Origin: Parasponia andersonii
Taxonomy: Eukaryota > Streptophyta > Magnoliopsida > Rosales > Cannabaceae
Assembly: GCA_002914805.1 (NCBI GenBank)
Contig: JXTB01000034.1
Coordinates: 1,220,972-1,284,971, forward strand
Direction of reading: 5' to 3'
DNA length: 64,000 bases
The translations under genes were made by a program, and so were the position numbers. Of the stretch, positions 9,300-20,711 are shown piece by piece. The first letter of the stretch is position 1; every line of letters starts with the position of its first letter. Under the pieces are notes generated by a model. That model worked only from the letters and a program-made list of their open reading frames with translations, had not been told where the DNA came from and made no database searches.

Positions 9300-10640
9300 T
9301 CATAAGGCTTAATTAAAAATACGTTCTAACAATCTCCATCTTGGTGCAAAATTAAGCTAAGTCCAAAAAATAATGTAACACCGTCGCCATCTTCTCCAAA
9401 GCCCCGAAGGGCTATTCACAATTTGCAATACCAAATAAGTCTAAGCAGTACTTGAACTTCTAAACAGCATCCGACTCAGTTATCATATTTGTCGCAGTAA
9501 ATATAAAAGAAATTAATTCTATAAAACCAAACCAACGAGGCAAATCCCTCTCTCTACTAACAACATACAAAGTAGTAGAATCAAAAGTTTTGACTGAAGT
9601 TTCGATTGGAATCTCCACTTTCTTACAAACATCGTGATCTTTATCTGAACGTACTAACTCCCCTATATCAAATAGGATGGCCAACTTATCAAATGCAAGA
9701 ACTCTGCTAACTAACAAGCTTGGTAACAATGACTCAATAAACCACAACCAAAAGTCATTCATCTCAAACTCAAATCCATGGAACATTGTTGTCAATCGCT
9801 TGAGTTTACCATCATTCACAAAAACATAAGCAGAGTAGCCAAATAATTTCAAATTAAATATAGCAGACTTATCAAGTCATACCTCAAATAGAGTCTTCAA
9901 ATAAAATGCAGTTAATGGAGATCTTCTAACCAAGTAGCAGGTATATCTAAAAGCTTCAATCCAAATACCTTTCGGCATGCAAACAATAGAAAGTAAGCAA
10001 CAAACTTTCCCCAAAAAAGTCCTATTCAAATATTCTGCAACCAAAAATCATTGTGGTGTCCTCTAAATAGTGTGATGTCTGACTATCTTTTTCTCCTTGT
10101 AGAATTGACTCTCATAAAATTTTATACCATAGTTATTATTAAATGTCAGAAAATATCAAGAACCACTCACAGGCAAATTAGGAGGACTAGGAAATTCTAA
10201 ATAGATATAATTCATTATGCCTTCATCCTACAAATGATGGTATCAAACTTAACTATATATCGTGTCCCATAAACACAACAATTACGAAAGTCAAATTCTC
10301 CAATTTTCTGACCATTCAAATCAAAATCTGGAACAAAACAAGATGAGACCTTAATAGCATCAGCCATATTTCTCTGAAGAAAATAAAGGTTATTATGTAA
10401 TTTCTCTTAATCACTATGTGTGCATCCTTACTAACACTTAAAACTCCACCTTCAGTTGAATACGTATAACCTTGTGAGTCGAGCGTTCCAAAAGATTTAA
10501 GACTTTTTTTCAAATCTGGCACATGTCTAATATCGATTAAAGTTATAACAATATATTCGTACGTATTAATTTGAATAGTACCTACACCAATAACTTTGTA
10601 AAAGCCAATACAACAAAATAATATATCCAAAAAACTTTAC
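9300..10640 (-). pseudogene. Old Ty1/copia remnant: protease end to integrase
   Basis: Minus strand, read from high to low coordinates. The segment 10630-10316 resembles the post-protease region of copia Pol (VIGVGTIQI, DIRHVPDLKKSL, LDSQGYTYS). Around 10000-9880 are integrase words (EYLNRTFL, VRRSPLTAFYLKTL). The segment 9852-9460 gives the end of integrase (KLFGYSAYVFVNDGKLKR, then LLVSRVLAFDK) and the linker towards reverse transcriptase (SRERDLPRWFGF). Several stops and frame changes break it. No reverse transcriptase, RNase H or LTRs were seen, so this is a fragment. It is more diverged than copia A and B and from another family. Confidence 0.8.
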
Positions 10641-11649
10641 AATTAAGAACGCGAATTAAAATAAAAATTGGTTAAAAAACTAAATAGGCAAATTGAAGTA
10701 AAAGAACTTTACAACCGTTAAGATCGCTTCAAAATGATGATTTTATGACTCACTCCTAAAACTAAATCTGTAATTAGGATTACATAAAAACAATTCAGTC
10801 ATTACCGTAATGAAATTAAACCAAGCCAATCCTTATTTTTTGCACCATAAAATTTTAATTTTAATGATCTCTATATGTACAAAATCAATTAAACCTAGAA
10901 CAGAGAAAATGAAATAGTTGGAAAATGAGAAATTTCATAAATTTACTAAAGAGATCGCCGCGAAAAGTTACAAAATAATCGCAGAAACCTAATCACATAT
11001 TCCCGAACAGCTCGACTTCTCTTATTACTTTATTCTTGCTTTGTGTTTTTCATTTTTTTTAGGGACTGTTTTTTCAAATTTTCCTATTTCCTTTTGGCTA
11101 GAGAATTGAACTGAAAAAATAATAATAAGAAAAAAATAACAATGTCAATTACGTAGGAGAGTGGAGGGAGATTGCGGAGGTTCTGTTGCAAAGAAAAAAT
11201 AAAAAAATAAAATTGTGAGAGTAGTGTATACGCGCGTGAAGTAGTGTGAAGATATGTGGGTCCCGAGCCTTTTCCTTATAAATTACCATGTAAAAAAAAA
11301 CCTGGAAAGGACCAGATTAGAAACCGCTTGGAGTAGGCAATAGCTCAACGTGACTAACACGCATCGCTATGTACCTGCTGATATGATAATAAGTCAGACA
11401 ACTTCACTTCTTTGTTTAAATTGTATTTAAAAAATGGATGATGCTGAATGATCTGTATAGATATCATACAAAAAAAAACTCATACAAAAGACATGATACT
11501 CCATTCAATTTTGCAGAAAGTCTAATAACCTATTCTCCTATTCTCAAGCAAATTTTTACAAGGTGGGTCCCGACGAACGGTGACGGAGTACGGACATGTT
11601 GAATGACTCTTCGTCTCCATCATGGTTCACGATCTCAGAGTCTCTTTCT
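10641..11649. other. AT-rich intergenic; one partial copy of a dispersed repeat
   Basis: No gene seen. The stretch at about 11495-11600 (gatactccattcaatt, gtctaata, attctcaa-caaattttTacaa) resembles the tail of the SINE-like element at 41085-41268, without its tRNA-like head. Confidence 0.5.
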
Positions 11650-11869
11650 CTTCTTAAGTAATTGCCTCTGTTCTGAATCAGGCTGAAAACCAGTTTTGAA
11701 AATCGAATGAAAAGCAGCCCGTCTGGAGAACTGACCTTGGGCTTCTGAAGGCCTGTAAATCGTCGGCATTGAATCGCAGCCGTTTGAATGGTGAAAAAGT
11801 GTCTGGCGGTCGTTCTTTCCGATAAGCATGAGGACGAATGACACTGAATTATCGTAGTAATAACAGTAT

Positions 11870-12466
11870 CATAGTGATACCGAATTTGAAGGAATTAAAA
11901 GCTTGCGGTCTCGACCCTGGCCGGCTGCAGCTCCGTTCACTAGAGATGGACATGAGGTTTGACGTGGAGGGCAGAGGTTTGGGTTTCCGTCAAACGACGC
12001 GTCGTTGAAGGCCATAAACTGCCCGTCAGATGGGACTCGGCCAGTGAAATTGTTGTACGAGAGATCAAGGGTGGCGAGACTCGACATGGACCGAATCTCG
12101 CCCGGAATTTGGCCTGTGAGATGGTTTCTGGGGAAATTTACAACAGTTAGGACATTCAGTTAGCTATCCCTCCAGGAACTTCACCCACCACACTGTTCTG
12201 ACTTAAATCAATGGCATAACGAGAAGAACAATAAGAAATGGAAACAGGGATTTCACGGCTGAGATTATTAGCGCTAGCATTGACTCTCGTCATCGATCTT
12301 AAACCGAATATCTCCTTAGGAATTTCACCACGAAAGGTGTTATGCTCCAAATAAAGACTCTGCAAAGACTTGAAATTCCCAATCGCCGGAGGGATTTTCT
12401 CGGTGAAACAATTGTAAGAAAGCACTAATAATTCGAGTAAGTCACCGGACATTTGAGAGGGAAGCT
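11870..12466 (-). pseudogene. Pseudogene B, piece 4 (last LRRs to juxtamembrane)
   Basis: Encodes the counterparts of [16 protein letters not shown] and GEIPKEIFGL, and then [17 protein letters not shown] and NPNLCPP, which close the LRR domain. One frame is lost between the two readable halves near 12150. It ends at the AAGCT duplicated by copia A. Confidence 0.9.
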
Positions 12467-13027
12467 TGTTAGGAGATTGGCTCTGAGGAAGCAATAACAC
12501 ACAACTAAAATACGAGTTGAGAAAATTTGGATAAAATGAAAAAAATAAGGCACACAAAAGAATTAACGTAATTCACCCAATTTAGGCTACGTCCATGGAT
12601 AAGGCTATGAAGAATTTTACTATGAAAAGGAGATTACAACTCACTTCATTCTAAATATAAGGAGAGAACAAATAAACCTCTCTCTCTCTTGAAATATGAG
12701 AAAACACTCTCTCTAAACAATTTAGGAGATAAAAAGCGAGACACTAAGAAGAATTCCTAGGCTTGAATTCTCTCTTAGAAAGGAAGAGTATTTAGAATAG
12801 GATGCAAAACAAGTGATGAAGTCCTCCGTATTTATAGAACTTGAAAGCTGGTGTAAACACCATCTTTTACTATTGCTATTACGGCTGCTCTTTTCACTAT
12901 TGCTATTGCGGTTGCCTTTTTTACTATTCTTATTGCGGCTGCCCTTTTTACTATTCCTATTACGGCTGCCTTTTCACTGTTCCTATTGCGGCTGGTTAGT
13001 GAGCTGCAATTGTTGATTTGTTCAACA
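12467..13027 (-). repeat. 3' LTR of copia A
   Basis: 561 bp. In plus-strand orientation it starts TGTTAGGAGATTGG and ends TTCAACA. It is followed by the complement of a polypurine tract (caagtaggagaa on the minus strand). It contains the 27-bp minisatellite at 12865-12993. Confidence 0.9.
12865..12993. repeat. 27-bp minisatellite in the copia A LTR (left copy)
   Basis: About five imperfect units of the form tttttactattcctattgc followed by ggctgcc. The same array lies in the other LTR at 17532-17663. The plus strand gives a Leu/Arg/Phe-rich open frame, which I take as a by-product of the 27-bp period. Confidence 0.85.
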
Positions 13028-13279
13028 TTCTCCTACTTGAAGACTTGATTTTAATCATGTCTTCACACTTGATAAATCTCTCTTTTCTTCTCTTGTCAAT
13101 TCTTCATGCTGCTTATATTTCTGCTAGGCCATATAAAGATCTATACCATTGGAACTTGTCAGTGTTGATTGGTTTAGTTAAATCATCTGCTAAGTTCTCC
13201 TTTGTGTGAATCTTCTTCATGTCCACACTTCCATCTTCTACTACTTCTCGAACAAAGTGATATTCAACGCCAATGTGCT

Positions 13280-16200
13280 TTAACCTGGAAGAAAGGCTGG
13301 ATTCCTTGCAATGTGCAAGGCACTCTGACTGTCACAAAATAGAGGAATCTTTTCTTGTTTGTGCCCGAGCTCCTCTAATAACCTTTGAATCCAAATAGCC
13401 TCTTTGCAAGCTTGTGTAGCTGCCATGTATTCTGCTTCTGTTGTAGATAAAGCCACAACAGTTTGTTGTTTCGAAACCCAACTTACAGCTCCTTCTGCAA
13501 GAGTAAACACATAGCCTGTAGTAAATTTTTGTTTGTCAAGATCACCCGCAAAATCTGAATCAACATATCCTTTGACAGTAAATTCTGATCCTCCGTAACA
13601 TAATGCAGCATCTGAGGTTCCTTTGATGTATCTTAGAATTATCTTCACCGCATTCTAATGCTCTCCACCAAGATTCGCCATATATCGACTAACTGCTCCC
13701 ACTACTTGTGCAATGTCTGGTATTGTATATATCATAGTGAATATTAGGTTTCCCACTGCTGATGCATACGGTACTCGAGACATCTTCATCCTCTCTGCTT
13801 CATTGGTAGGACTCATCCCAGAGAATAACTTGATGTTAACAGGAAGTGGGGTAGAAATCGACTTACAATCTTGCATATTGAAGCGGTGCAAGATTTTCTT
13901 TAAATAATTTTTCCGAGAAAGCCGAATCTTCCTGTTACCTCTGTTTCGGTGAATTTGCATCCCTAGAATCTTGTTTGCTGGTCCCAAGTCCTTCATATCA
14001 AATTCTCTAGCTAACTGTGTCTTCAATTCTTGAATTCTACCTTTGTTGGGGCCTGCTACCAACATGTCATCTACGTACAACAATAAGATAATGAAGTCAC
14101 TATCTTCATCATACCTCCTGAAGTATGTGCAGTGGTCTGAACTAAGTCTATTGTACCCAAGGCTTATGATGAAGGAATCAAATCTCTTATACCAACACCT
14201 CGGTGCCTGTTTGAGACCGTATAGAGATTTGTTCAACCTGCAAACCAAGTTCTCATTGTCTGTTTCAGCAAAACTTTCTGGTTGGAGCATATAAATCTCT
14301 TCTTCAAGTTCTCCATGAAGAAAAGCAGTTTTCACATCTAGCCTTTTTAGATGTAGGTCAAACGTAGCACACATCGCCAACTGTTGTTAGTCGAACTACA
14401 GGTGAAAATATCTCATTGAAGTCAATACCTTCTTTCTGAGTATATCCTTTTACCTCCAATCTTATATGATACCGCTCCACTTGATCATTGATAGCACACT
14501 TGATCTTGTAGACCCATTTATTGCCAATAGCCTTCCTTCTTTGTGGTAGCGAAACAAGATCTCATGTCTTGTTCTTGTGAAGAGTTTCAATCTCTTTTTG
14601 CATTGCTGTCATCCATAGGGATACATCCGGGCTTTTGGTAGCCTCATGGAAAGTTGTTGGCTCTCCATCCTCTGTTAGAAGACAGTATGCAATATTGCTC
14701 TTAGTGATATAATCCGAGTGCCATGCCAGTGTTCTTCTATCACGAGTTGACCGACGAATTTTAGAAGCCTCTTCCTCGACTGGTTCTTCTACTTCGTACT
14801 CTGGTGCTACTTTAGAAGAATCTGAATCTTCAGTATTCTTTTCTACCTGAACTGTAGTAGTTTATGGTCTACTATCGTCTCTCTTCTCTTGCAGTTTATT
14901 CTCTGCAAATATCACATCTCTGCTAATGACAACCTTATGGGCAGTGGGATCCCATAAGTGATATCCCTTGACTTCATTAGCATATCCCAAGAGTACACAC
15001 CTTCTGGAATTTGAATCCAGTTTTGTGATTTCTTGAGCGTTATACATCGCGTACATAGGAATCTAAACATATGTAAGTGAGAAGAATCAGCTGGCTTACC
15101 AGTCCACATCTCCATCAGTGTCTTCAGATCAATTGTTGTTGATGGAGATCGATTAATCACATAACAAGCAGTTTTGATTGTTTCTACCCAGAATGTCTTA
15201 GGTAGACCTGCAGCTTTTAACGTTGCTCTTGTTCTTTCCAACAAGATTCTGTTCATCCTTTCTGCTATGCCATTTTTTTGAGGAGTGTACGCCATTGTAA
15301 ACTGCCTCTTGATACCTTCTTGTTGACAGAAGTTATCAAATTCATTACTTATATATTCTCCTCCATTGTCCGTCCTTAAATACTTGATCTTTTCTCCAGA
15401 TTCAAGCTCTATCCGTGCCTTGAATATTTTGAAGACTGAAAACACGTCTGCCTTCCTCTTGATAGGATACACCCAACATCTCCTAGAGTGATCATCAATT
15501 TAAGATACAAAGTATCTAGCTCCTCCTAGGGACATTACTGGTGCTTGCCAAACATCAGAGTGAACCAAGTCTAGAACTTTTTTACTTCTAGAACTGGATG
15601 TACTAAACTTTAATCTATGCTGCTTGCTAGTGACACAATGCTCACAAAAGGGTAAAGATACCTTTGTGAGACCAGGAAGCAACCTCAATTCAGAGAGAAT
15701 CTTCAAGTCTCGTTCTGACCTATAGCCAAGCTTACGATACCACATCATCGTTGATTCTTCTCTGGAATTTGTTGAAGCAATTGATGTATCCGCTTCCATC
15801 AGTGTATCTCCTTTAAGCATGTATAGATTTAGTGCGATTTTCTCCACCTTTATTACGACAAGCGCACCCTTCATAATCTTTATGATCTCATTCTCAACAC
15901 GAGTTTTGCAACTAAGGTTATCTATTGTCCCAAAGACAATAGATTTTTCTTTAGGCCCTTCACATGTCGCACCTCTTGAATAGTACGTATAGTGTTATCG
16001 TACATCTTTATCTTGATAGTACCAATCCCAGTGATCTCTAAGGCATGATTATTACCCATGAATATAGATCCTCCAGAGACATATTTATATGTGTGAAGCC
16101 ATTCTCTGTGAGAAGTCATGTGCCATGTTGCTCCCGAATCCAATAACCAAACATCAGTGAGCTGCCGTCTGTCCTTAGAAATTGTTGCTGCTTCACTATA

Positions 16201-17030
16201 TAGGATTTCTCCATCATCTGAAGTATTTGCAACATTTCCCTGAGTATTTGATGACTCGGGGTCCTTCCCTCTAGAATCTCCATTCTTCTTGAATTGCCAA
16301 CACTCCCTTTTGACGTGCCCTTCCTTGCCACAGTTATAACACTTGACATTCTTCTTACTTCTTGACTTTGATCTACCATGACTCTGACTCTCATTGGGGC
16401 CACGTTCTGTTGATTTCCCTCTCATTGTCAAAGTCTCTACTTGCTGTGAACTTGCTAATCTGTCTTCCTTATTCTTACGCCAATTTTATTCTTCGAGAAT
16501 AGCAGTAGTAAAATCGTTGAAAACTAGAGTTATAGTATTGTTGGTCATATTTATGATGAGTTTATTATACGAATCAAGTAGACTCTGAAGTAAGATTTCT
16601 GCACGTTCATTATCCTCTATTTTATGCTTCATTGTTATGAGCTATGAGAATAGAGTATTGAGGGTATTGATGTGGTCGGTCACCGTTGTTAATTCCGCCA
16701 TCCGAAGGGTATAAAGCCTTCTCTTTAAGAAAATTTTGTTATGAAGCGATTTGGCCTGATACAATTTTGTCAGTGTATCCCATATCTCCTTAGCTGACTT
16801 CTTCTCCTCAATACTCGACAGGATTCTATCTGCTAGTGCCAAATATAAGTTAGCGACAGTATTGCTATCCATCTCATCCCACGTTTTATCATCAGTAATC
16901 TCAGCAGGCCTTTCCCCAATTGCTGCTAGGAAATTATCTTTTCTCAAGATTGCCTTTATCTTCATTTCCACAAAGAGAAATTGTTCCCATTAAACTTCTC
17001 AATATCGAATTTTGCCGATATTTTTGTTCA
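13280..17030 (-). pseudogene. Gag-Pol polyprotein of copia A (broken)
   Basis: Domains on the minus strand, in order: gag (about 17030-16500; SAKEIWDTLTKLYQAKS), CCHC zinc knuckle CYNCGKEGHVKREC near 16340, and protease with active-site word LDSGATWHM near 16140. Then come the GAG-pre-integrase region (15874-15550), integrase (15560-14912, with HSDVW, DNGGEY and the GIAERMNR glutamate), reverse transcriptase (14380-13655, with intact YVDD near 14060) and RNase H (13648-13280; STTEAEYMA, FCDSQSAL). Breaks include a one-base loss near 16970, which puts TGA after the LWK of gag, a stop in the integrase segment near 15498, and frame changes before and after reverse transcriptase. Catalytic residues are mostly still present, so decay is moderate. 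Confidence 0.9.
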
Positions 17031-17121
17031 CCACGATTTGTTCAGTTACCACTGTTTCACTATATGTGAATAGTACCGTATACGTGAATAGTACTGTATA
17101 CATGAACAGTACTCCAACCAA

Positions 17122-17136
17122 AGACTCTGATACCAC
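17122..17136 (-). promoter_or_regulatory. Primer binding site of copia A
   Basis: Directly inside the 5' LTR the minus strand reads GTGGTATCAGAGTC, the usual complement of the 3' end of initiator methionine tRNA. Confidence 0.9.
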
Positions 17137-17696
17137 TGTTAGGAGATCGGCTTTGCGGAAGCGATAAGACATAGCTAAAATACGGGTTGAGAAATTTGGG
17201 TAAAATGAAAAAAATAAGGCACACAAAAGAATTAACGTGGTTCACCCAATTCAGGCTACGTCCACGGATAAGGCTGTGAAGAATTTCACTATGAAAAGGA
17301 GATCATAACTCACTTCTTTCTAAATACAATGAGAGAACAAATAAACTTCTCTCTCTCTTGAAATAGGAGAAAACACTCTCTCTAAATAATTTAGGAGATA
17401 ACAAGCAGGACACTTAGAGGAATTCATAGGCTTGAATTCTCTCTTAGAAAGGAAGAGGATTCAGAATAGGATGCAAAACAAGTGATGAAGCCCTCCGTAT
17501 TTATAGAACTTGAAAGGTGGTGTGAACACCATTTTTTACTATTGCTATTACGGTTGCTCTTTTCATTATTGCTATTGTGGCTACCATTTTTACTATTCCT
17601 ATTGCGGCTACCCTTTTTACTATTCCTATTGCGGCTGCCTTTTCACTGTTCTTATTGCGGCTGGTTGGTGAGTTGCAATTGTTAATTTATTCAACA
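17137..17696 (-). repeat. 5' LTR of copia A
   Basis: 560 bp, aligned with the 3' LTR over its whole length with scattered substitutions. It carries the same 27-bp minisatellite at 17532-17663. Confidence 0.9.
17532..17663. repeat. 27-bp minisatellite in the copia A LTR (right copy)
   Basis: Five imperfect units, the same phase and number as in the left LTR. The array therefore predates insertion or was copied by reverse transcription. Confidence 0.85.
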
Positions 17697-18411
17697 AAGC
17701 TCTCCAGAGAAATAGTTATCATTGAGTTCAATGATTCTCACACTAGGCAAGTTAAAAATCCCAGCTGGAATCATCCCATTGAAATGGTCATTACCTATTA
17801 GGATTTTGGTCAGCGACTTGCATTGAACGATCTCATCCAGAATCGGTCCGCGGAAGGAGTTTTGCATTTAACCTCCCTCCTCTACATAAATCACAGGGGA
17901 CCAGTACAGTCAAGTTCTTCGTAACGTCCAAGAACATGAGCTTCCCATTTCGGCCAATACTCTCCGGAAGGTAAAAAGTGAAGTTGTTATCCCAAACCTG
18001 GAGGATTTCCAAATTCGGAAGCTCACCCACAAACTCAGGGATTCTACCGTAGAAACAGTTTCTGAACAGATTAAGCAGAGTTAAGTTCTTTAGCTGCGAG
18101 AATCTTGCGAGTATTTCTCCGGTGAGCTCGTTGATCGAGAGATCTAGAAGCATTAACCTCTCTAAACCAAAGAACTCCGGAGGTACTTGGCTTGAGACAT
18201 GATTAATCTGCAAAAACAAAGAGTGCAAATTCTTTAATTGGCCCAGAGTTTTGGGTATCTCCCTAGTGAGGTTACAACCACCTATATCAAGTAGCTTAAG
18301 CGAGCTCATGTATCCCAACTCAGCAGGGATACCACCGGCGTAGTTGTTGTCATACCCCAACGTACATTTCTTTGAGATTCTTCAAATCAGCTAAGCTTGC
18401 CGGGAGCTTAT
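17697..18411 (-). pseudogene. Pseudogene B, piece 3 (middle LRRs)
   Basis: The minus strand encodes about ten LRRs ([46 protein letters not shown]). A one-base insertion near 18355 breaks the frame before YDNNYAGG. A short deletion near 17866 removes codons corresponding to LILMQNS of the intact gene. Confidence 0.9.
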
Positions 18412-19905
18412 TGTTAGGGTTTATGCCCTAAAAGCATGTATATTTTGGATATTTGTTGAATTAATAAAATGACATTTTTCTATTTAAATTTGTGTATAAT
18501 TGGTATGTCATTAAATATCAGAAAATCCTTGGTTTATTTATGTGATCATAAATTTAGCATATAAGTGTTATATACATGAGGATTAAATTTATGGATAATA
18601 AACTAAAGACAGTCTGTAATAATTAATTAAAGTTTGAGATCTTTAATTAAATATTATTAGTACGGTCCATTAACATTGAGAATGTAATAGTCTTATTCGG
18701 ACTATTGATGTGTTGACATCACAATTGAGGTAATATAATTTGATTATATAGGACTGGACCAGACATAATTTGAATCTCACATAAATTCCGTTAATTATTG
18801 AGAGTTCAAATAATGTCACTAGATGATCATATGTAGATCAATCTTAATCCTGAGTAGTTATAGACTTCTATTTATAACATTATGTTCTTTCACATACTTG
18901 TTAAAAGTTTGTTTTTAAACAGAACGAAATACTTGTATCTTGGGAGCATTATGAAATGAGTAGCTGGGAATGTAGCTTACAGATATGGAATCCATTCCTT
19001 CCATTAGGAAGCTAGAAAGATGATTCCCTTGTGTATTGATTCAGAACTTGAACAGTTTGAGTACTCAATTTATAATAGATTTATAAATTAATTGTTCATT
19101 AGAGAATCAATGGTACATAAGGATAAAGATGTAATTAGAGAGGTAAACGGAATATAACTTAGCTCCAATTATCAATTGTCTATGGAGGAATGAACTACAT
19201 GTAATGATTAAATCGATGGATTGCTCGCTGTTAATAGAGTAAATTAATTCTGTAACTTCAAGAGTTCAATTCCAGATTTTTAATGGAATAATACTTGAAT
19301 TAATAAATTAGACAAATTAATTAAAGAGTTTAATTAATTGTCATAATTTATTGGAGCTTGAATTACAGGTCTATAGGTCCCCAATTCTACCTCTTACAAA
19401 CACTGTACTGGATATTACATTATTTCTGTTACTGCATACTTTGTCTAGATAAATAGTTTATCTATATGTAATTAATAATTGTTATTAATTNATATAAAGG
19501 AAACCCTAGCAGAAAATACAGATGAGACTACGTATTATTTTCTACAGAGCCTCCATAAACTAGAGAGAAAAAGAAGAGTGTCTTCCTATTCTCTATAGAA
19601 CAAACTCTTGCAATCTCATGTGTTGAGAAAATTGTAAGGGCCTAAAGTGTGAGTTTTAGAAATTGTACGCAACGCCCACACGTTCATCCAGTTGTGCTTG
19701 AGGCTTAGATTAGAAGATTGTGGTTGAGAAGACAGTAAAGCTAGGATCTGCTGATAGACTACAATAGGTATTAGATTTATTCTTTTTATATGTTCCTATT
19801 TGCTATGAATTAATACTATGCACTCATATAGTCAATTGTTTTGAGAAAGTTTTTGAATGTTCCTGGGCCAAACTTCCGCTGCGAAAATCAGTTTTAAATC
19901 CAACA
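18412..19905 (+). mobile_element. Solo LTR, copia-like, 1.5 kb
   Basis: Unit from TGTTAGGGTTTATGCC to TCCAACA placed exactly between adjoining LRR codons of pseudogene B. Flanking pentamers are CTTAT and CTTCA, a poor target duplication. A TATA-like 'atataaaggaaaccctag' lies near 19492, followed by a leader-like stretch, and the 3' end has 'ccgctgcgaaaatc', as in long copia LTRs. I found no coding sequence, primer site or second LTR. A non-autonomous element without internal LTR borders is the alternative. Base 19491 is undetermined. Confidence 0.6.
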
Positions 19906-20115
19906 CTTCATGTTGAGGCTATTCCCGTTCAGACCCAGATAGTCTAAGCTCTGAATCTCAGAGTAACTTTCCAGTATGCTTCCCGTGAAATAGTTCTCGC
20001 CAAGAGGAAGATGTTTGATCTTTTTTTGCCCAACAATCTCGATCGGTAATGGACCAGTGAAATTGTTGTCGTATTTGTCAAGAACTCTGAGCTCCGTCAT
20101 TCCAAGCGTGATTTC
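19906..20115 (-). pseudogene. Pseudogene B, piece 2 (LRRs 3-5)
   Basis: Encodes [17 protein letters not shown] and [17 protein letters not shown] up to LGLNGNSL. It is open over the piece I read, and bounded by the solo LTR and the ATTTC duplicated by copia B. Confidence 0.9.
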
Positions 20116-20595
20116 TATAATAAGTAATGCCACTTTTGTCAATTACGGTGGCTTATGTTTTAAGTTAAAAAAATGAGTAGGCTTGAATGCATTTAATGCA
20201 CGAATGGCTAAAGTCCACAATTGTGGCTTAATGGTAGAGTATGCACCAACCGGTGCCTACAATTGTTGAATAAAAGGAAACCTCTTAAGAGAGAGTTTAA
20301 TCTAGGAATCCATCTTAATGTCCAATTTTAGTTTTCTTTTAATTTGTTTAGAGAGAGTATTTTCTCCTATTTTAAGAGAGAGAGGTTCATTTATTCTCTC
20401 ATTGTATATAGAGAGAAGTGAGTTATAATCTCATTTTCATAATGAATTTCTTCACAACCTTGTCCGTGGACGTAGCCTAAATTGGGTAAACCATGATAAA
20501 TCTTTTGTGTGCCTTATCTTTTTCATTTTATCCAAATTTTCTCAAGTCGTCTTTTAGCTGTGTGTTGTCGTTTCTACAAAGCCGATCTCCTAATA
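20116..20595 (+). repeat. 5' LTR of copia B, with internal deletions
   Basis: 480 bp against 565 bp for the 3' LTR. About 20 bp is missing after 'aaaaaaatg', and a longer stretch after 'aataaaagg' is gone that in the 3' LTR contains the TATA-like 'ctataaatatctctc' (24892-24906). The 5' copy is therefore probably promoterless. Confidence 0.85.
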
Positions 20596-20711
20596 GTAGT
20601 ATCAAAGCCATTGGTCGGAGTACTATTCACATATACGGCACTATTCATGTATACGATACTATTCACATATAGTGAAACGGTGGTAACTGAATAAATCATG
20701 ATGAACAAAAA

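Larger units (their letters stand above)
12467..17696 (-). mobile_element. Copia A: Ty1/copia LTR retrotransposon (Tork-like), complete but decayed
   Basis: 5230 bp with LTRs at 12467-13027 and 17137-17696 and a perfect 5-bp duplication, AAGCT, at 12462-12466 and 17697-17701. The host pseudogene continues on both sides. Internal coding runs on the minus strand from gag next to the right LTR to RNase H next to the left LTR. The domain order protease, integrase, reverse transcriptase, RNase H defines the copia superfamily. Polypurine tract and primer binding site are in the expected places. Stops and frameshifts make it non-autonomous today. It is a sibling of copia B, sharing U5 and coding sequence but with a different U3. 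Confidence 0.95.

Noticed and set aside
12813-13016. Leu-rich ORF (and its twin at 17482-17685) that looks like a membrane peptide
   Set aside because: It is the by-product of a 27-bp minisatellite inside copia A LTRs, present in both LTRs, with no other sign of a gene.
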